A stretch of DNA of 64,000 nt from Polynucleobacter sp. JS-JIR-5-A7 (GCF_018687935.1 NZ_CP061308.1:2040048-2104047); one strand, 5' to 3'. Numbered from the stretch's first letter, positions 17,702 to 27,347 are shown. Numbers and translations are program-made. Notes: generated from the letters alone by a model not told the origin.

Positions 17702-19033
17702 TTATTCCTGAGGTCTAGGATCAGGTGAATTTGCAGGTTGCACCTTATTGTTGATCATTAGTGGCGTGCCATTCTTTAGCTTGAGCTGACCACTCGTTAC
17801 AACGGTATCGCCCTCATTAATACCTTTGAGAATAGCCACCTGATCGCCACGAGTACTACCGGTAGTCACAAATACTTGTTGTGCCTCTAAAGCGGGCTTA
17901 CCTTTTTTATCTTTCTTACCAGTATCTTTAGCAATGAAGACTGTTGAACCATATGGGTTATAAGTCACAGCAGTTTGTGGCAGCGTTAGCAACTTCACTT
18001 GGTCGCCAAGCTTAATATTCACATTCGCAAACATTCCTGGAAGCACTTTCTTGTCCGGATTAGCAATCTGCGCCTCAATTTGAATATTGCGGGTATTGGT
18101 ATCCACCTTCGGGCTCACGGCCGTAATCTTGCCAGTAAAGCTTGCATCCTTAAATGCATCCGTAGTAACCACTACATCTTGGCCAACTTGAATCTGTTCA
18201 GCATTGCTTTGTGGCAATGTGAAGTCCACAAAAATGGGGTCTAAAGTCTGCAGCGTGAATAACTTATCACCAGAATTAACGTACTGACCTAGATTAATAG
18301 AAACAATACCGACCCGCCCACTAAAAGGTGCCTTCAAATTTTTCTTGGCTACTAAGGCTGCTTGCGCTTCTACTTGTGCCTGCTTAGATTTTGCGTCAGC
18401 TTTGCTGCTATCAAATACGTTTTTACTAATCGCCTGAATCACTAATTGTTGCGCATCCCGCTCATTAATCACCTTAGCGAGGTCTGCCATGGCTTTTAAG
18501 GAATTCAACTGTGCCACATCTGAAGCATCATTGAGCTTAATCAATAGCTCGCCTTCTTTGACATCTTGACCAGACTTAATCGGTACTGTCTGTACCAGAC
18601 CACCGATCTCAGTGCTCAACTCTACACCCCTGAAGGCGCGCACATTACCTACGCTACTCAACTGGGGCTGCCATTCAGAGCTTCCTACTACCATCGTCGA
18701 CACGGTTGCTGGTGGCAAACCCATTCCCGAGATGAAGTACTTAATCATGAAAGTCTTCAATTGATTAAAAGTAAAAATTAAACCCAGCAATAAGAAAACG
18801 GCACACAACATGATCGTCATACGACGTTGAAGTGGCTCCATCGCCATGAGCTTGGCATAGGCTTTAGTACCACGCCACTTAGCTCCCATGCGCGCATAGA
18901 AAGCTTTGGCTTTTTCCCAAAGTGCGATAGCTTTATCCCGTAATTTCCATTGCTCAGCTTTGAGTTTCATCCAAGCCCATACGGCAAGAATGGCGGTAAT
19001 CAACTTGCTTTTAATTGTTTCCAGAAGTTTCAT
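17702..19033 (-). CDS. efflux RND transporter periplasmic adaptor subunit
   Basis: A 443-residue membrane fusion protein. A membrane anchor (about residues 73-90) is followed by the biotinyl-lipoyl half (GGLVQTVPIKSGQDVKEGELL), a short coiled hairpin, the second lipoyl half (LKAPFSGRVG), a beta-barrel and the membrane-proximal domain. It links the permease to the outer-membrane channel. It has an unusual N-terminal stretch of about 70 residues before the anchor, rich in Lys, Ala and Trp (five Trp), predicted cytoplasmic and helical; typical adaptors begin with a short signal. A later start (Met72) would remove it, but no good SD precedes that codon. It overlaps the outer-membrane gene by 23 bases. 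Confidence 0.92.
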   Translation of the reverse strand: MKLLETIKSKLITAILAVWAWMKLKAEQWKLRDKAIALWEKAKAFYARMGAKWRGTKAYAKLMAMEPLQRRMTIMLCAVFLLLGLIFTFNQLKTFMIKYFISGMGLPPATVSTMVVGSSEWQPQLSSVGNVRAFRGVELSTEIGGLVQTVPIKSGQDVKEGELLIKLNDASDVAQLNSLKAMADLAKVINERDAQQLVIQAISKNVFDSSKADAKSKQAQVEAQAALVAKKNLKAPFSGRVGIVSINLGQYVNSGDKLFTLQTLDPIFVDFTLPQSNAEQIQVGQDVVVTTDAFKDASFTGKITAVSPKVDTNTRNIQIEAQIANPDKKVLPGMFANVNIKLGDQVKLLTLPQTAVTYNPYGSTVFIAKDTGKKDKKGKPALEAQQVFVTTGSTRGDQVAILKGINEGDTVVTSGQLKLKNGTPLMINNKVQPANSPDPRPQE

Positions 19034-20552
19034 TTTGATCTTTATTCGCTATGGCTTTTGGTTTGAAAGCGGGGCCTTCGCGATTCCACCAGCCCCCGCC
19101 TAATGCTGTAAATAATGCTGCTGTATCAGAAAATCTCGTTGCTTGTGCAGCCACCGATTTCACTTTTGCCTGTTGATACTGGTTTTGATAATAGAGTACC
19201 GCCAAGTAACTAGCTGTTCCTAATTTATATTGTTGCTGTACAAGGTCCAATGTTTCATAGGCATAGCGCTCGGCGTCAGATGCTGCTTTCAGTCCTTGCG
19301 CACCCGTCTCAAGTGCGCGTAATGCATTGGCAACCTCTTGAAAGGCGCTTAATACTGTTGCTTGATACTGAAAAGCTGCCTGCTCGTAATTCGCAATCGC
19401 ACCACGACGCTGCGCTAATAGCTGCCCACCTTGGAACAGAGGCTGCAAAATACCGCCACCGATAGACCATAAGGCTGAGTTAGGCCCAAATAAAGCTGCT
19501 GAAGTTAACGCAGCAGAACCAATGGAACCCGTAATATTAAATTGAGGCAATAAATTTGCCGTAGCAACCCCTACAAATGCGTTCTGTGCCTTTAGCTGAG
19601 CCTCAGCTGCCCGCACATCAGGACGTTGACGCACCAAGCTCGATGGTACCGAAAGAGGTAATTTTTCTGGTAGGTGTAATTTGCTGAGATCGAACTGAGT
19701 AATAGCGGCATTGCTAGGCAGCTCGCCCACTAATACCGCTAACTGGTTGCGTGCAAACGCTAAATTTCTTTCGTAATTAAAAAGATCTACCTGAGAAGTT
19801 GAAACTAAAGTTCGCTGTGAAGTGACGTCTACTTTAGATACTGTGCCAATGGCTAATTGTTTTTCAGTCACTTCCGCAAGATTGGTTTGTGCTTTCAAAA
19901 TTTCTTCCGTAGCTTGAAGTTGCGCACGGAGTGCTGCTTCTTTCACAGCGCTAGTGACAACGTTCGCCGTCAAAGAGAGATAGGCACCTTCAAGTTGATA
20001 CTGCGCAACTTCTGCTTGAGCTCTTGCGCCCTCAACCGCACGGCGGGCGCCACCAAACACATCCAGTTTGTAGCTCACGTTTACCGAGGTGTTGTAGAGG
20101 TTGTAAGTATCTGAGCCATAAGGAATACCGTAGATTGCTGAAGGCTGAAGCTGCCTTGTGGCAGCACCGCCAACACTCACCGCCGGAAAATATTGCCCAC
20201 CAATTTGAGCGTTGACATTTTCTTGGGCAGCGCGCAATGCTGCATCAGCTGCGCCTAAATTCGGATTTTGCTGTAAAGCTTTTTTAATCAAAGCATCTAA
20301 TTCAGGGGACTTGTATAACTCCCACCACTGCGCCTCTATGTCAGCACCTTCGACAAACTCTTGCTCAGTGCCACCAGGAACGCCAGGAGCAGTAGTGAGT
20401 TTTTTAGATAAGGGGCCTTCGGTATACGAAGATGTTTTGGGTGCTTCTGGTTGCTTAAAATCTGGCCCAACTGCACACGCAGAAATTACGCCTGTCCAAA
20501 TCAGTGCAAGTAAACGCAAGCTTGAGAATGGGGGTACTTTCGACAGAAACAT
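19011..20552 (-). CDS. efflux outer-membrane lipoprotein (NodT/OprM family)
   Basis: An outer-membrane channel protein of about 513 residues for the RND pump. The start used here (MFLSKVPPF) gives a signal ending in a lipobox-like VISAC, followed by AVGPDFKQPEAP, the standard start of mature NodT-family proteins. Two TolC-like repeats follow, with the family segments AQWWELYKSPELDALI and RQRPDVRAAEAQLKAQNA. The frame is open to 20606, but that region holds a stem-loop. AGAGGA occurs 6 bases before an in-frame TTG at 20561, which is the alternative start. It is first in the three-gene operon. Confidence 0.9.
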   Translation of the reverse strand: MFLSKVPPFSSLRLLALIWTGVISACAVGPDFKQPEAPKTSSYTEGPLSKKLTTAPGVPGGTEQEFVEGADIEAQWWELYKSPELDALIKKALQQNPNLGAADAALRAAQENVNAQIGGQYFPAVSVGGAATRQLQPSAIYGIPYGSDTYNLYNTSVNVSYKLDVFGGARRAVEGARAQAEVAQYQLEGAYLSLTANVVTSAVKEAALRAQLQATEEILKAQTNLAEVTEKQLAIGTVSKVDVTSQRTLVSTSQVDLFNYERNLAFARNQLAVLVGELPSNAAITQFDLSKLHLPEKLPLSVPSSLVRQRPDVRAAEAQLKAQNAFVGVATANLLPQFNITGSIGSAALTSAALFGPNSALWSIGGGILQPLFQGGQLLAQRRGAIANYEQAAFQYQATVLSAFQEVANALRALETGAQGLKAASDAERYAYETLDLVQQQYKLGTASYLAVLYYQNQYQQAKVKSVAAQATRFSDTAALFTALGGGWWNREGPAFKPKAIANKDQNETSGNN

Positions 20553-20605
20553 GAATTGCAACAAATATCCTCTTTTACAAGAGTTATTTGAACACAAAAA
20601 TGGCA

Positions 20606-20627
20606 TCAGGACTTCCTAAAGTCCTGA
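20606..20627 (-). terminator. probable terminator between glmS and the efflux operon
   Basis: A perfect 9-base inverted repeat (20606-20614 and 20619-20627) with a 4-base loop, lying just after the glmS stop on the minus strand. On that strand it is followed after four bases by a run of five T. This fits an intrinsic terminator for glmUS, and it argues that the efflux outer-membrane gene starts downstream of 20606. Confidence 0.55.
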
Positions 20628-20642
20628 TTTATCTGCTTAAAT

Positions 20643-22475
20643 TTATTCGACTGTCACACTCTTGGCTAAGTTTCTAGGCTTATCAACATCAGTGCCGCGA
20701 GCACACGCAGTGTGATAAGCCAACAACTGCAGTGGGACCACATGTAGGATGGGCGAAAGATTGCCATAGTGTTCAGGCAAGCGAATCACATGAATACCAT
20801 CGCTGCTGACGATCTCAGTATCTTGATCGGCAAATACATATAACTTTCCACCACGCGCCTTTACTTCTTGCATATTGGACTTCAACTTCTCTAGCAAGTC
20901 ATCTTTAGGAGCAACCGTAATGACTGGCATCTTGTCTGTCACTAATGCCAGCGGTCCATGCTTTAGCTCACCCGCAGGATAGGCTTCCGCATGTATATAG
21001 GAAATCTCTTTTAACTTCAATGCGCCTTCCAACGCGATTGGGTAATGCATGCCACGACCTAAGAAGAGCGCATTCTCGCATTTAGAAAAAACATCGCTCC
21101 AAGCAATGATTTGTGGCTCAAGTGCTAGCGCTGCATGCAACGCTTTTGGTAAATGGCGTAATTCTCGGAGAAGCTCTTTCTCTTTTTCTGCAGAAACTTT
21201 TCCAGCACGCTTAGCAATCGAAATCGCCAAAAGATAGAGCGCTAGCAATTGCGTGGTGAATGCTTTAGTAGATGCAACGCCAATTTCAGTACCTGCTTTG
21301 GTTAAGAAATGCCACCTGGTTTCACGAACCATCGCACTACTCGCAACGTTGCAGATAGCCAAAGTATATGGATGGCCAAGAGCCTTAGCATGGCGCAAGG
21401 CTGCCAAGGTATCCGCTGTCTCGCCTGATTGCGAGACCACCACGATTAAAGTCTTCGGATTAGGTACCGTTGTCCGATAACGATATTCACTCGCGATTTC
21501 TACTTGAGTAGGAATACCGGCAAGATCCTCCAACCAATACTTAGCAACGCACGCAGAGTAATAACTCGTGCCGCAAGCCAGAATTAAAATCTGGTCAAAA
21601 GCTTTCCAATCATCAGCGTTCGCGCCAAATAACTCTGGACCAAATGAAGCAATGTTGGTAAGAGTATCCCCAATTGCCCTTGGTTGCTCAAAAATTTCTT
21701 TTTGCATGTAATGCTGATAAGGGCCCAGGTCTACAGAATCTGCTTGTGCCGGCATTGGTTTGCGATCACGCTCCACAGATTCACCCGCCTGATTAATTAC
21801 TTCAACGCTATCTGCCTTGAGAACAGCGACATCACCCTCTTCTAAATACATCATCGCATGAGCGCGACCAGCTAAGGCTAGGGCATCGGATGCAAGAAAA
21901 TTTTCCTGATCGCCAAGCGCCACAACTAAAGGCGAACCTACACGTGCCCCAACCAAAGTTGCGGGGCTGTCTTGTGCGATCACCCCGATTGCATAAGCAC
22001 CATGCAGCTTAGGTAATACCGCTCTAACCGACTGTGCAATATCCTTTTGGCCAGTACTCACATATTGCTGATGAATCAAATGGGCAATCACTTCGGTGTC
22101 AGTCTCAGAAGTAAAGACATAGCCACCCGTTTTTAATCCTGTGCGCAGCGCTTCGTAGTTTTCAATAATGCCGTTGTGAACAACCGCAACCAAATTATTT
22201 GAAATATGAGGATGTGCATTTTGTGTATCCGGCTTACCATGGGTTGCCCAGCGTGTATGAGCGATACCTAGGGTGCCACGAAAGTCTTTGCCTTGTTCAG
22301 CCAGCTCAGAAACACGTGCGGTGGTGCGCGCTCTTTCAATGGGGTGCTTAGCATCATCACCATTGATTACTGCAAAACCACAAGAGTCATACCCGCGATA
22401 CTCAAGACGACGCAAACCCTCAACTAAAACATCAACAATATTTTTGTGAGATGCCGCCCCAATAATACCGCACAT
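20643..22475 (-). CDS. glmS: glutamine--fructose-6-phosphate aminotransferase (isomerizing)
   Basis: A 610-residue enzyme making glucosamine-6-phosphate from fructose-6-phosphate and glutamine, the first committed step to UDP-GlcNAc. The N-terminal nucleophile is Cys2 (MCGIIGA). The glutaminase domain is followed by two SIS sugar-isomerase domains (CGTSYYSACVAKYW; SQSGETADT), and the C-terminus ends DKPRNLAKSVTVE as in other GlmS proteins. Its ATG overlaps the glmU stop (TAATG), so the two pathway enzymes are translationally coupled. No glmS ribozyme is visible, as expected outside Firmicutes. Confidence 0.97.
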   Translation of the reverse strand: MCGIIGAASHKNIVDVLVEGLRRLEYRGYDSCGFAVINGDDAKHPIERARTTARVSELAEQGKDFRGTLGIAHTRWATHGKPDTQNAHPHISNNLVAVVHNGIIENYEALRTGLKTGGYVFTSETDTEVIAHLIHQQYVSTGQKDIAQSVRAVLPKLHGAYAIGVIAQDSPATLVGARVGSPLVVALGDQENFLASDALALAGRAHAMMYLEEGDVAVLKADSVEVINQAGESVERDRKPMPAQADSVDLGPYQHYMQKEIFEQPRAIGDTLTNIASFGPELFGANADDWKAFDQILILACGTSYYSACVAKYWLEDLAGIPTQVEIASEYRYRTTVPNPKTLIVVVSQSGETADTLAALRHAKALGHPYTLAICNVASSAMVRETRWHFLTKAGTEIGVASTKAFTTQLLALYLLAISIAKRAGKVSAEKEKELLRELRHLPKALHAALALEPQIIAWSDVFSKCENALFLGRGMHYPIALEGALKLKEISYIHAEAYPAGELKHGPLALVTDKMPVITVAPKDDLLEKLKSNMQEVKARGGKLYVFADQDTEIVSSDGIHVIRLPEHYGNLSPILHVVPLQLLAYHTACARGTDVDKPRNLAKSVTVE

Positions 22476-23971
22476 TATTTTTTACCCTTTACAGCTTTCT
22501 TTGCTACTTTTTTTACTACTTTCTTCACAGTCTTTTTGACCGCAACTTTTTTTGTCGCCAGTGTTTTCTTTTTTTTTGTGGGGCGCTGCCATGGCAAAGA
22601 AATTTGTTTTGCTCTTGAGATCGTCAATTGATTAGCAGGCGCATCTTTAGTCAAGGTGGTGCCAGCGCCTAATGTAGCGCCGCGTCCAACTCTCACCGGG
22701 GCAACCAACTGAGTATCTGAGCCAATGAAGGCATCGTCTTCAATAATGGTCTGGTGCTTATTTACTCCATCGTAATTACAAGTAATCGTGCCGGCACCAA
22801 TATTGACTCTTGAGCCCACAATAGAATCACCAACATAAGCCAAGTGATTGGCTTTGCTATTAGCTGCAATTTTGCTGTTCTTCACTTCGACAAAATTACC
22901 GATGTGAACATCATTCGATAAATCTGCACCAGGTCGTAAGCGAGCATATGGCCCAATCACTGATTGATTGCCAACCTTTGCGCCGTCTAAATGACTATAA
23001 GGATGAACAACAACATCTTTACCAATCACGCTGTTACGAATCACGCAATATGGGCCAATCTTTGTGCCCGATGCCAATGTAACGCAACCCTCAAATACAC
23101 AACCGACATCGATAGAAACATCATTACCGCACTCTAAGGTCCCGCGCACATCTATACGCGCTGGGTCAGCAAGAGATACGCCGGCATCCATTAATTGATT
23201 GGCAATATTAAGTTGATGAATTCGCTCTAAAGCGGCTAGTTGATCACGACTATTCACACCGACAGTTTCAAACTCGGCATCAGCTTGCGTAGTTCGAATG
23301 GGCACACCATCCTTAACAGCCATTGCGATGACATCCGTTAAATAGTATTCACCCTGAGCATTGCTTGCACGCAATGCTTTGAGCCATTTATTCAGAGCAT
23401 TGGTTGGCAATACCATAATGCCGGTATTAATTTCATGAATGGTTTTTTGAGCGGATGTTGCATCCTTCTCTTCAACAATCTCTTTAACAGAGCCATCGGT
23501 ATCGCGCACAATGCGCCCATAGCCTGTTGGATTATTTAAATTCTGAGTAAGAAGTGCTAACGCAGAATCTTTGCCACGTACACCATCAGCTAGCTTAGTC
23601 AATTTACTTAAAGTCTTTTGGGTTGTCAGCGGCACATCGCCGTACAAAACTAAAGTAGGTTCTTGTAAATCAAGCTTAGGCAGTGCCTGCAGCAGTGCAT
23701 GCCCAGTACCCTTTTGTTGGGCCTGCAAAGCGGTGCTCACGCTACTAAATCTGGAATCTTCCTTAGCGGCACTGAATAGGAATTCTTTGACATCTGCAGC
23801 GCCATGCCCCACAACCACAATCGGTCCATTTTTAGAGGACTTTCCTTGCAGAGATAAAGCGGTATTAAGCACATGCTGTAGAAGGGGCTTACCTGCCAGA
23901 GTTTGCAGGACCTTGGGCAAGGCAGATTTCATCCGCTTTCCTTGCCCAGCAGCCAATATGACGATATTCAT
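22475..23971 (-). CDS. glmU: bifunctional GlmU with a Lys-rich C-terminal tail
   Basis: A 498-residue bifunctional enzyme: glucosamine-1-phosphate acetyltransferase and UDP-GlcNAc pyrophosphorylase. The N-terminal uridylyltransferase starts MNIVILAAGQGKRMKSALPK; the C-terminal left-handed beta-helix includes KNSKIAANSKANHLAYVGDS and TITCNYDGVNKHQT, with the catalytic His. Usual GlmU length is about 455. The extra is a tail of about 35 residues made almost only of Lys, Val, Ala and Thr (about half Lys), like a histone H1-type tail. It overlaps ttcA by 4 bases and glmS by 1. The core annotation is firm; the role of the tail is unknown. Confidence 0.96.
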   Translation of the reverse strand: MNIVILAAGQGKRMKSALPKVLQTLAGKPLLQHVLNTALSLQGKSSKNGPIVVVGHGAADVKEFLFSAAKEDSRFSSVSTALQAQQKGTGHALLQALPKLDLQEPTLVLYGDVPLTTQKTLSKLTKLADGVRGKDSALALLTQNLNNPTGYGRIVRDTDGSVKEIVEEKDATSAQKTIHEINTGIMVLPTNALNKWLKALRASNAQGEYYLTDVIAMAVKDGVPIRTTQADAEFETVGVNSRDQLAALERIHQLNIANQLMDAGVSLADPARIDVRGTLECGNDVSIDVGCVFEGCVTLASGTKIGPYCVIRNSVIGKDVVVHPYSHLDGAKVGNQSVIGPYARLRPGADLSNDVHIGNFVEVKNSKIAANSKANHLAYVGDSIVGSRVNIGAGTITCNYDGVNKHQTIIEDDAFIGSDTQLVAPVRVGRGATLGAGTTLTKDAPANQLTISRAKQISLPWQRPTKKKKTLATKKVAVKKTVKKVVKKVAKKAVKGKK

Positions 23972-24876
23972 AAAGGGGGATTATAAGTCCCCTGAATCAG
24001 GGTTCCACATGCCAATTCGTCTAAATCCGCCTCATCAATTGCCTTGTCGCCTGCGGACCTCGCAGCAATTCCAGTCAACTCAGTATCAATCTCCAGACCC
24101 TGAAAATCAAAAGCTTCCCCATCCATAAGGTGGGAAGGCACGATATGGTGCATTGAGCGGAATAGATTCTCTACACGACCAGGATACTTCTTTTCCCAAT
24201 CGCGGAGCATTTCTTTCATCGCCTGGCGCTGCAGATTAGGCTGACTGCCGCACAAATCACAGGGAATGATCGGGAAGTTCATATCAACCGCATATCGTTC
24301 CAACAATTTTTCTGGAACATAAGCTAGAGGTCGAATCACAATATGCTTGCCATCGTCTGAGCGTAACTTAGGCGGCATTCCTTTGAGCTTGCCCGCATAG
24401 AACATATTGAGCATCAGGGTTTCTAGAATGTCGTCGCGATGATGACCTAAGGCAATCTTGGTTGCGCCCAACTCATCGGCAACACGATACAAAATACCGC
24501 GACGCAAACGAGAACACAAACCACAGGTCGTTTTACCTTCAGGGATAACGCGCTTGACGATACTGTAGGTATCTTGCTCTTCAATGTGAAATGGAATGCC
24601 TAAACTCTTAAGATAATTAGGCAAGGTCTCCGCAGGAAAATTAGGCTGCTTCTGATCTAAGTTCACTGCAACGATTTCAAAATGGATAGGTGCACGCTCG
24701 CGAAGCTTCATCAAGACATCTAGCATGGCATAGCTATCTTTACCCCCAGATACACACACCATCACCTTATCGCCGTCTTCGATCATGCCAAAGTCACCAA
24801 TGGCTTGACCCACCAAGCGGCAGAGTTTTTTCTCTAGCTTGTTTTCTTCGAAGACAACTTTACGAATATCGCCCAT
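23968..24876 (-). CDS. ttcA: tRNA 2-thiocytidine(32) synthetase TtcA
   Basis: A 302-residue tRNA thiolase that makes 2-thiocytidine at position 32. The ATP-binding PP-loop is SGGKDSYAML near residues 44-53. The Fe-S cluster cysteines are in CGLCSRLRRG and CDLCGSQ, matching the TtcA pattern. LGHHRDDILETLMLNMFY is the family core. It is cytosolic and needs a [4Fe-4S] cluster. It is upstream of glmU with a 4-base overlap and 26 bases after folB, probably in one transcript. Confidence 0.95.
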   Translation of the reverse strand: MGDIRKVVFEENKLEKKLCRLVGQAIGDFGMIEDGDKVMVCVSGGKDSYAMLDVLMKLRERAPIHFEIVAVNLDQKQPNFPAETLPNYLKSLGIPFHIEEQDTYSIVKRVIPEGKTTCGLCSRLRRGILYRVADELGATKIALGHHRDDILETLMLNMFYAGKLKGMPPKLRSDDGKHIVIRPLAYVPEKLLERYAVDMNFPIIPCDLCGSQPNLQRQAMKEMLRDWEKKYPGRVENLFRSMHHIVPSHLMDGEAFDFQGLEIDTELTGIAARSAGDKAIDEADLDELACGTLIQGTYNPPL

Positions 24877-24902
24877 GACAATTGAATTCTTTTCTAATTT
24901 CT

Positions 24903-25298
24903 CTATGCTGATTTAATCCGAAACACCTCAACCCCTACTGAATGGCAGTCCGGGTAAACGTCGGGCTTAGCAGTGCTTACGCACGCAGCCAGGACCTTGG
25001 GGTGCAATAACATCGCGGTCACGATATCGTCGCAAAAGGTTTCTTGCAGATGGATATGGCCCTTAGAGGCTCGCGCCTTAATGGTCTCACGCATGAAGTC
25101 ATAATCTACTACTTCATCCAATTGATCATTTGTTGGTGTATTCATATCCAGCGGAATATACAAATCGATATTTAAAATCACGCGTTGCTCTGCCTTCTTC
25201 TCAAAATCATGGACGCCGATATTGATGTAGATCTCGTAATCCCGCAAAAATAAACGGCGGCAATCAGCGAGGGCAGGATGAGAAAGAATAGCGTGCAT
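24903..25298 (-). CDS. folB: dihydroneopterin aldolase
   Basis: A 131-residue folate-biosynthesis enzyme that cleaves 7,8-dihydroneopterin. The family start is LFLRDYEIYINIGVHDFEKKAEQRV, with the substrate Glu in the IGVHDFEKKAEQ segment; VDYDFMRETI and the C-terminal KPDVYPDCHSVGVEVFR also match. It lies 23 bases after a pteridine-reductase-like SDR, which fits joint pterin metabolism. It precedes ttcA on the same strand. Confidence 0.92.
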   Translation of the reverse strand: MHAILSHPALADCRRLFLRDYEIYINIGVHDFEKKAEQRVILNIDLYIPLDMNTPTNDQLDEVVDYDFMRETIKARASKGHIHLQETFCDDIVTAMLLHPKVLAACVSTAKPDVYPDCHSVGVEVFRIKSA

Positions 25299-25321
25299 AG
25301 ATAGTTACTTTATAGAAATAC

Positions 25322-26131
25322 TTAATTCGTTTTAAACATCACATCACGTGATGAAGATAGTAGATGTTGTCCACCATCTACATAGAGAGTCGTTCCAGTA
25401 ATTGCGCTTGATTCGGCCAAAAATACAGCAGCCTTAGCAATGTCAGAGGGTGTAGATGATTTACCTAGTGGTGTCATTTGATGGGCTTTAGAGAAACCAC
25501 TATCAGTTTGATCGCCAGAAGGCAAAGAAATGCCTGGGGCCAATCCCACCACCCTTAAGTGCGGAGCAAAATCCATTGCCAACACTTCGACAGAAGTTGC
25601 CAACGCTGCTTTTGATAAGGTGTATGACAAATAATCAGGATTGAGATTAATGAGCTTTTGATCTAGCATTTGAATGGCGGAAGGTACAGCATCTGATTGA
25701 TCCCCATTGATTTTCTGAAACTCAAACATCAACTGGGACAGCAGAATTGGCGCAGTTAGATTGACTTGCATGTGCTCCTGCAGACTCTGAGAAGTCAGTG
25801 GCACATTGGAGTTAGCGCGATCGTATTCAAAAATTGATGCGTTGTTTACTAGGCAATGCAGATTCGTAAATTGTTTACTCACTTGAGAAAAAAGATTTTT
25901 AACAGCTTGCTCATCAGCCAAATCAGCCTGAAAGGCTACTGACTTCACACCAAGGCTCTGAATTTGAGCTACGGTTTCTTGAGCTTCTCTTTCAGATCGC
26001 CCATAATGAACGGCCACATCCCAGCCTTGGCGGGCGAACTGCATAGCAATTTCTTGACCTAGGCGCTTGGCGGCGCCGGTCACTAAAACGGCTTTTCGTT
26101 GCTGGGAAGGGGTGTTTGAACTAGGGTTCAA
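25322..26131 (-). CDS. pteridine reductase-like SDR oxidoreductase
   Basis: A 269-residue short-chain dehydrogenase. The cofactor motif is TGAAKRLGQEIA near residues 19-30, the NNAS motif is at VNNASIF, and the active-site YTLSKAALA has the YxxxK pair. TGAAKRLG followed by VAVHYGRSEREAQ is characteristic of pteridine reductases (FolM/PTR1 type), which reduce dihydrobiopterin, dihydromonapterin or dihydrofolate. Its place directly before folB supports a pterin substrate. FolM is the best-known relative, but the exact substrate is inferred. It is divergent from the MidA-like gene, with 25 bases between starts. Confidence 0.82.
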   Translation of the reverse strand: MNPSSNTPSQQRKAVLVTGAAKRLGQEIAMQFARQGWDVAVHYGRSEREAQETVAQIQSLGVKSVAFQADLADEQAVKNLFSQVSKQFTNLHCLVNNASIFEYDRANSNVPLTSQSLQEHMQVNLTAPILLSQLMFEFQKINGDQSDAVPSAIQMLDQKLINLNPDYLSYTLSKAALATSVEVLAMDFAPHLRVVGLAPGISLPSGDQTDSGFSKAHQMTPLGKSSTPSDIAKAAVFLAESSAITGTTLYVDGGQHLLSSSRDVMFKTN

Positions 26132-26156
26132 TTAAATTCTCTTAGACTAGCGAGCT

Positions 26157-27344
26157 ATGGATATTACCTTGACCAGCCTCGAAATGGAGCACAGTGAGCT
26201 TCTGAAGGCCAAAATAGCCTCTGAGATCGCCTCCCAAGATGCTTGGATTCCCTTTTCCCGCTATATGGAGATGGCTCTGTATGAGCCTGGAATGGGCTAT
26301 TACAGCGCTGGCGCGCACAAGTTGGGTTCTGGTGGGGACTTCACCACGGCACCAGAACTAAGCCCGCTATTTGGTGCAGCCATTTGCACTACGCTCATTC
26401 CAGTTCTTGAAGGACTTAAAGCCCAAGGTCTACAAACCCAAATTTTGGAATTCGGGGCTGGCACCGGTAAATTAGCTGCCTCCATTCTGACTCGCTTACA
26501 AGATCTTGATTTCGCATTAGACCGTTATGACATCGTAGAGATCTCTCCCGACTTAGCGCAACGTCAACAAGATTTCATCGGCAAAACTATTAAACAACTC
26601 CATAGTCAAACTCAATGCGATTGGCTTAGCGAACTACCTCAAGATTTCAAGGGCATCATTTTGGCAAACGAGGTGATCGATGCCATTCCGTGCGATGCCA
26701 TCATTTATCAAAATGGGTTTTGGTATTGGCATGGCGTTACTGTTGAAAATAATAATTTCACTTGGAAAAGAGGTTCACCTGTTGAGCAGGATTTGCTCCC
26801 AGAGACTTTATTAAGTGGGAATTTTTCAGAGGGCTACGTCACTGAATTGCATGCCCCCGCAAATGCATGGATGCATCAAGTTACACAGCAACTTCACAGC
26901 GGTTTGTTCCTAACTTTTGATTACGGCTTTCCAGAAGGTGAGTATTACCATCCACAAAGACTGGAGGGCACTTTAATGGCCCACCATCGTCATCATGCTA
27001 TTCAAGACCCTTTTCATCTTCCAGGTCTATGTGATCTCACAACACACGTGGAGTGGTCACAAATTGCTCGCAGCGCTCTCGCAGAAAATGCCGACGATGT
27101 ATTCCTCACAAACCAAGCTGCTTATCTCTTAGATGCAGGCATTGGTGACATTGCTTTGGCGATTGGCGACCCTAATAATCCAACAACGTTTTTACCAATT
27201 TCTAACTCATTACAGAAATTGTTATCCGAAGCAGAAATGGGTGAGCTATTTAAAGTCTTTGCTTTCACTAAAAACTTAGAACAGTTATTGCCAGGCTACA
27301 CGCTAGAGGATCTGCCTGGATTACGCGGCAGAAATAGACTCTAA
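26157..27344 (+). CDS. class I SAM-dependent methyltransferase, MidA/NDUFAF7 family
   Basis: A 395-residue COG1565 protein. Diagnostic segments are WIPFSRYMEMALYEPGMGYYS, GGDFTTAPELSPLFG, the SAM loop ILEFGAGTGKLAAS, and LANEVIDAIPCD. The mitochondrial relative NDUFAF7 methylates an arginine of complex I subunit NDUFS2; the bacterial target is not established. An NDUFA9-like protein is encoded two genes away. The ATG at 26157 is used; the in-frame ATG at 26184 is an alternative. It converges with cca, 3 bases apart. Confidence 0.88.
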   Translation: MDITLTSLEMEHSELLKAKIASEIASQDAWIPFSRYMEMALYEPGMGYYSAGAHKLGSGGDFTTAPELSPLFGAAICTTLIPVLEGLKAQGLQTQILEFGAGTGKLAASILTRLQDLDFALDRYDIVEISPDLAQRQQDFIGKTIKQLHSQTQCDWLSELPQDFKGIILANEVIDAIPCDAIIYQNGFWYWHGVTVENNNFTWKRGSPVEQDLLPETLLSGNFSEGYVTELHAPANAWMHQVTQQLHSGLFLTFDYGFPEGEYYHPQRLEGTLMAHHRHHAIQDPFHLPGLCDLTTHVEWSQIARSALAENADDVFLTNQAAYLLDAGIGDIALAIGDPNNPTTFLPISNSLQKLLSEAEMGELFKVFAFTKNLEQLLPGYTLEDLPGLRGRNRL

Positions 27345-27347
27345 AAC

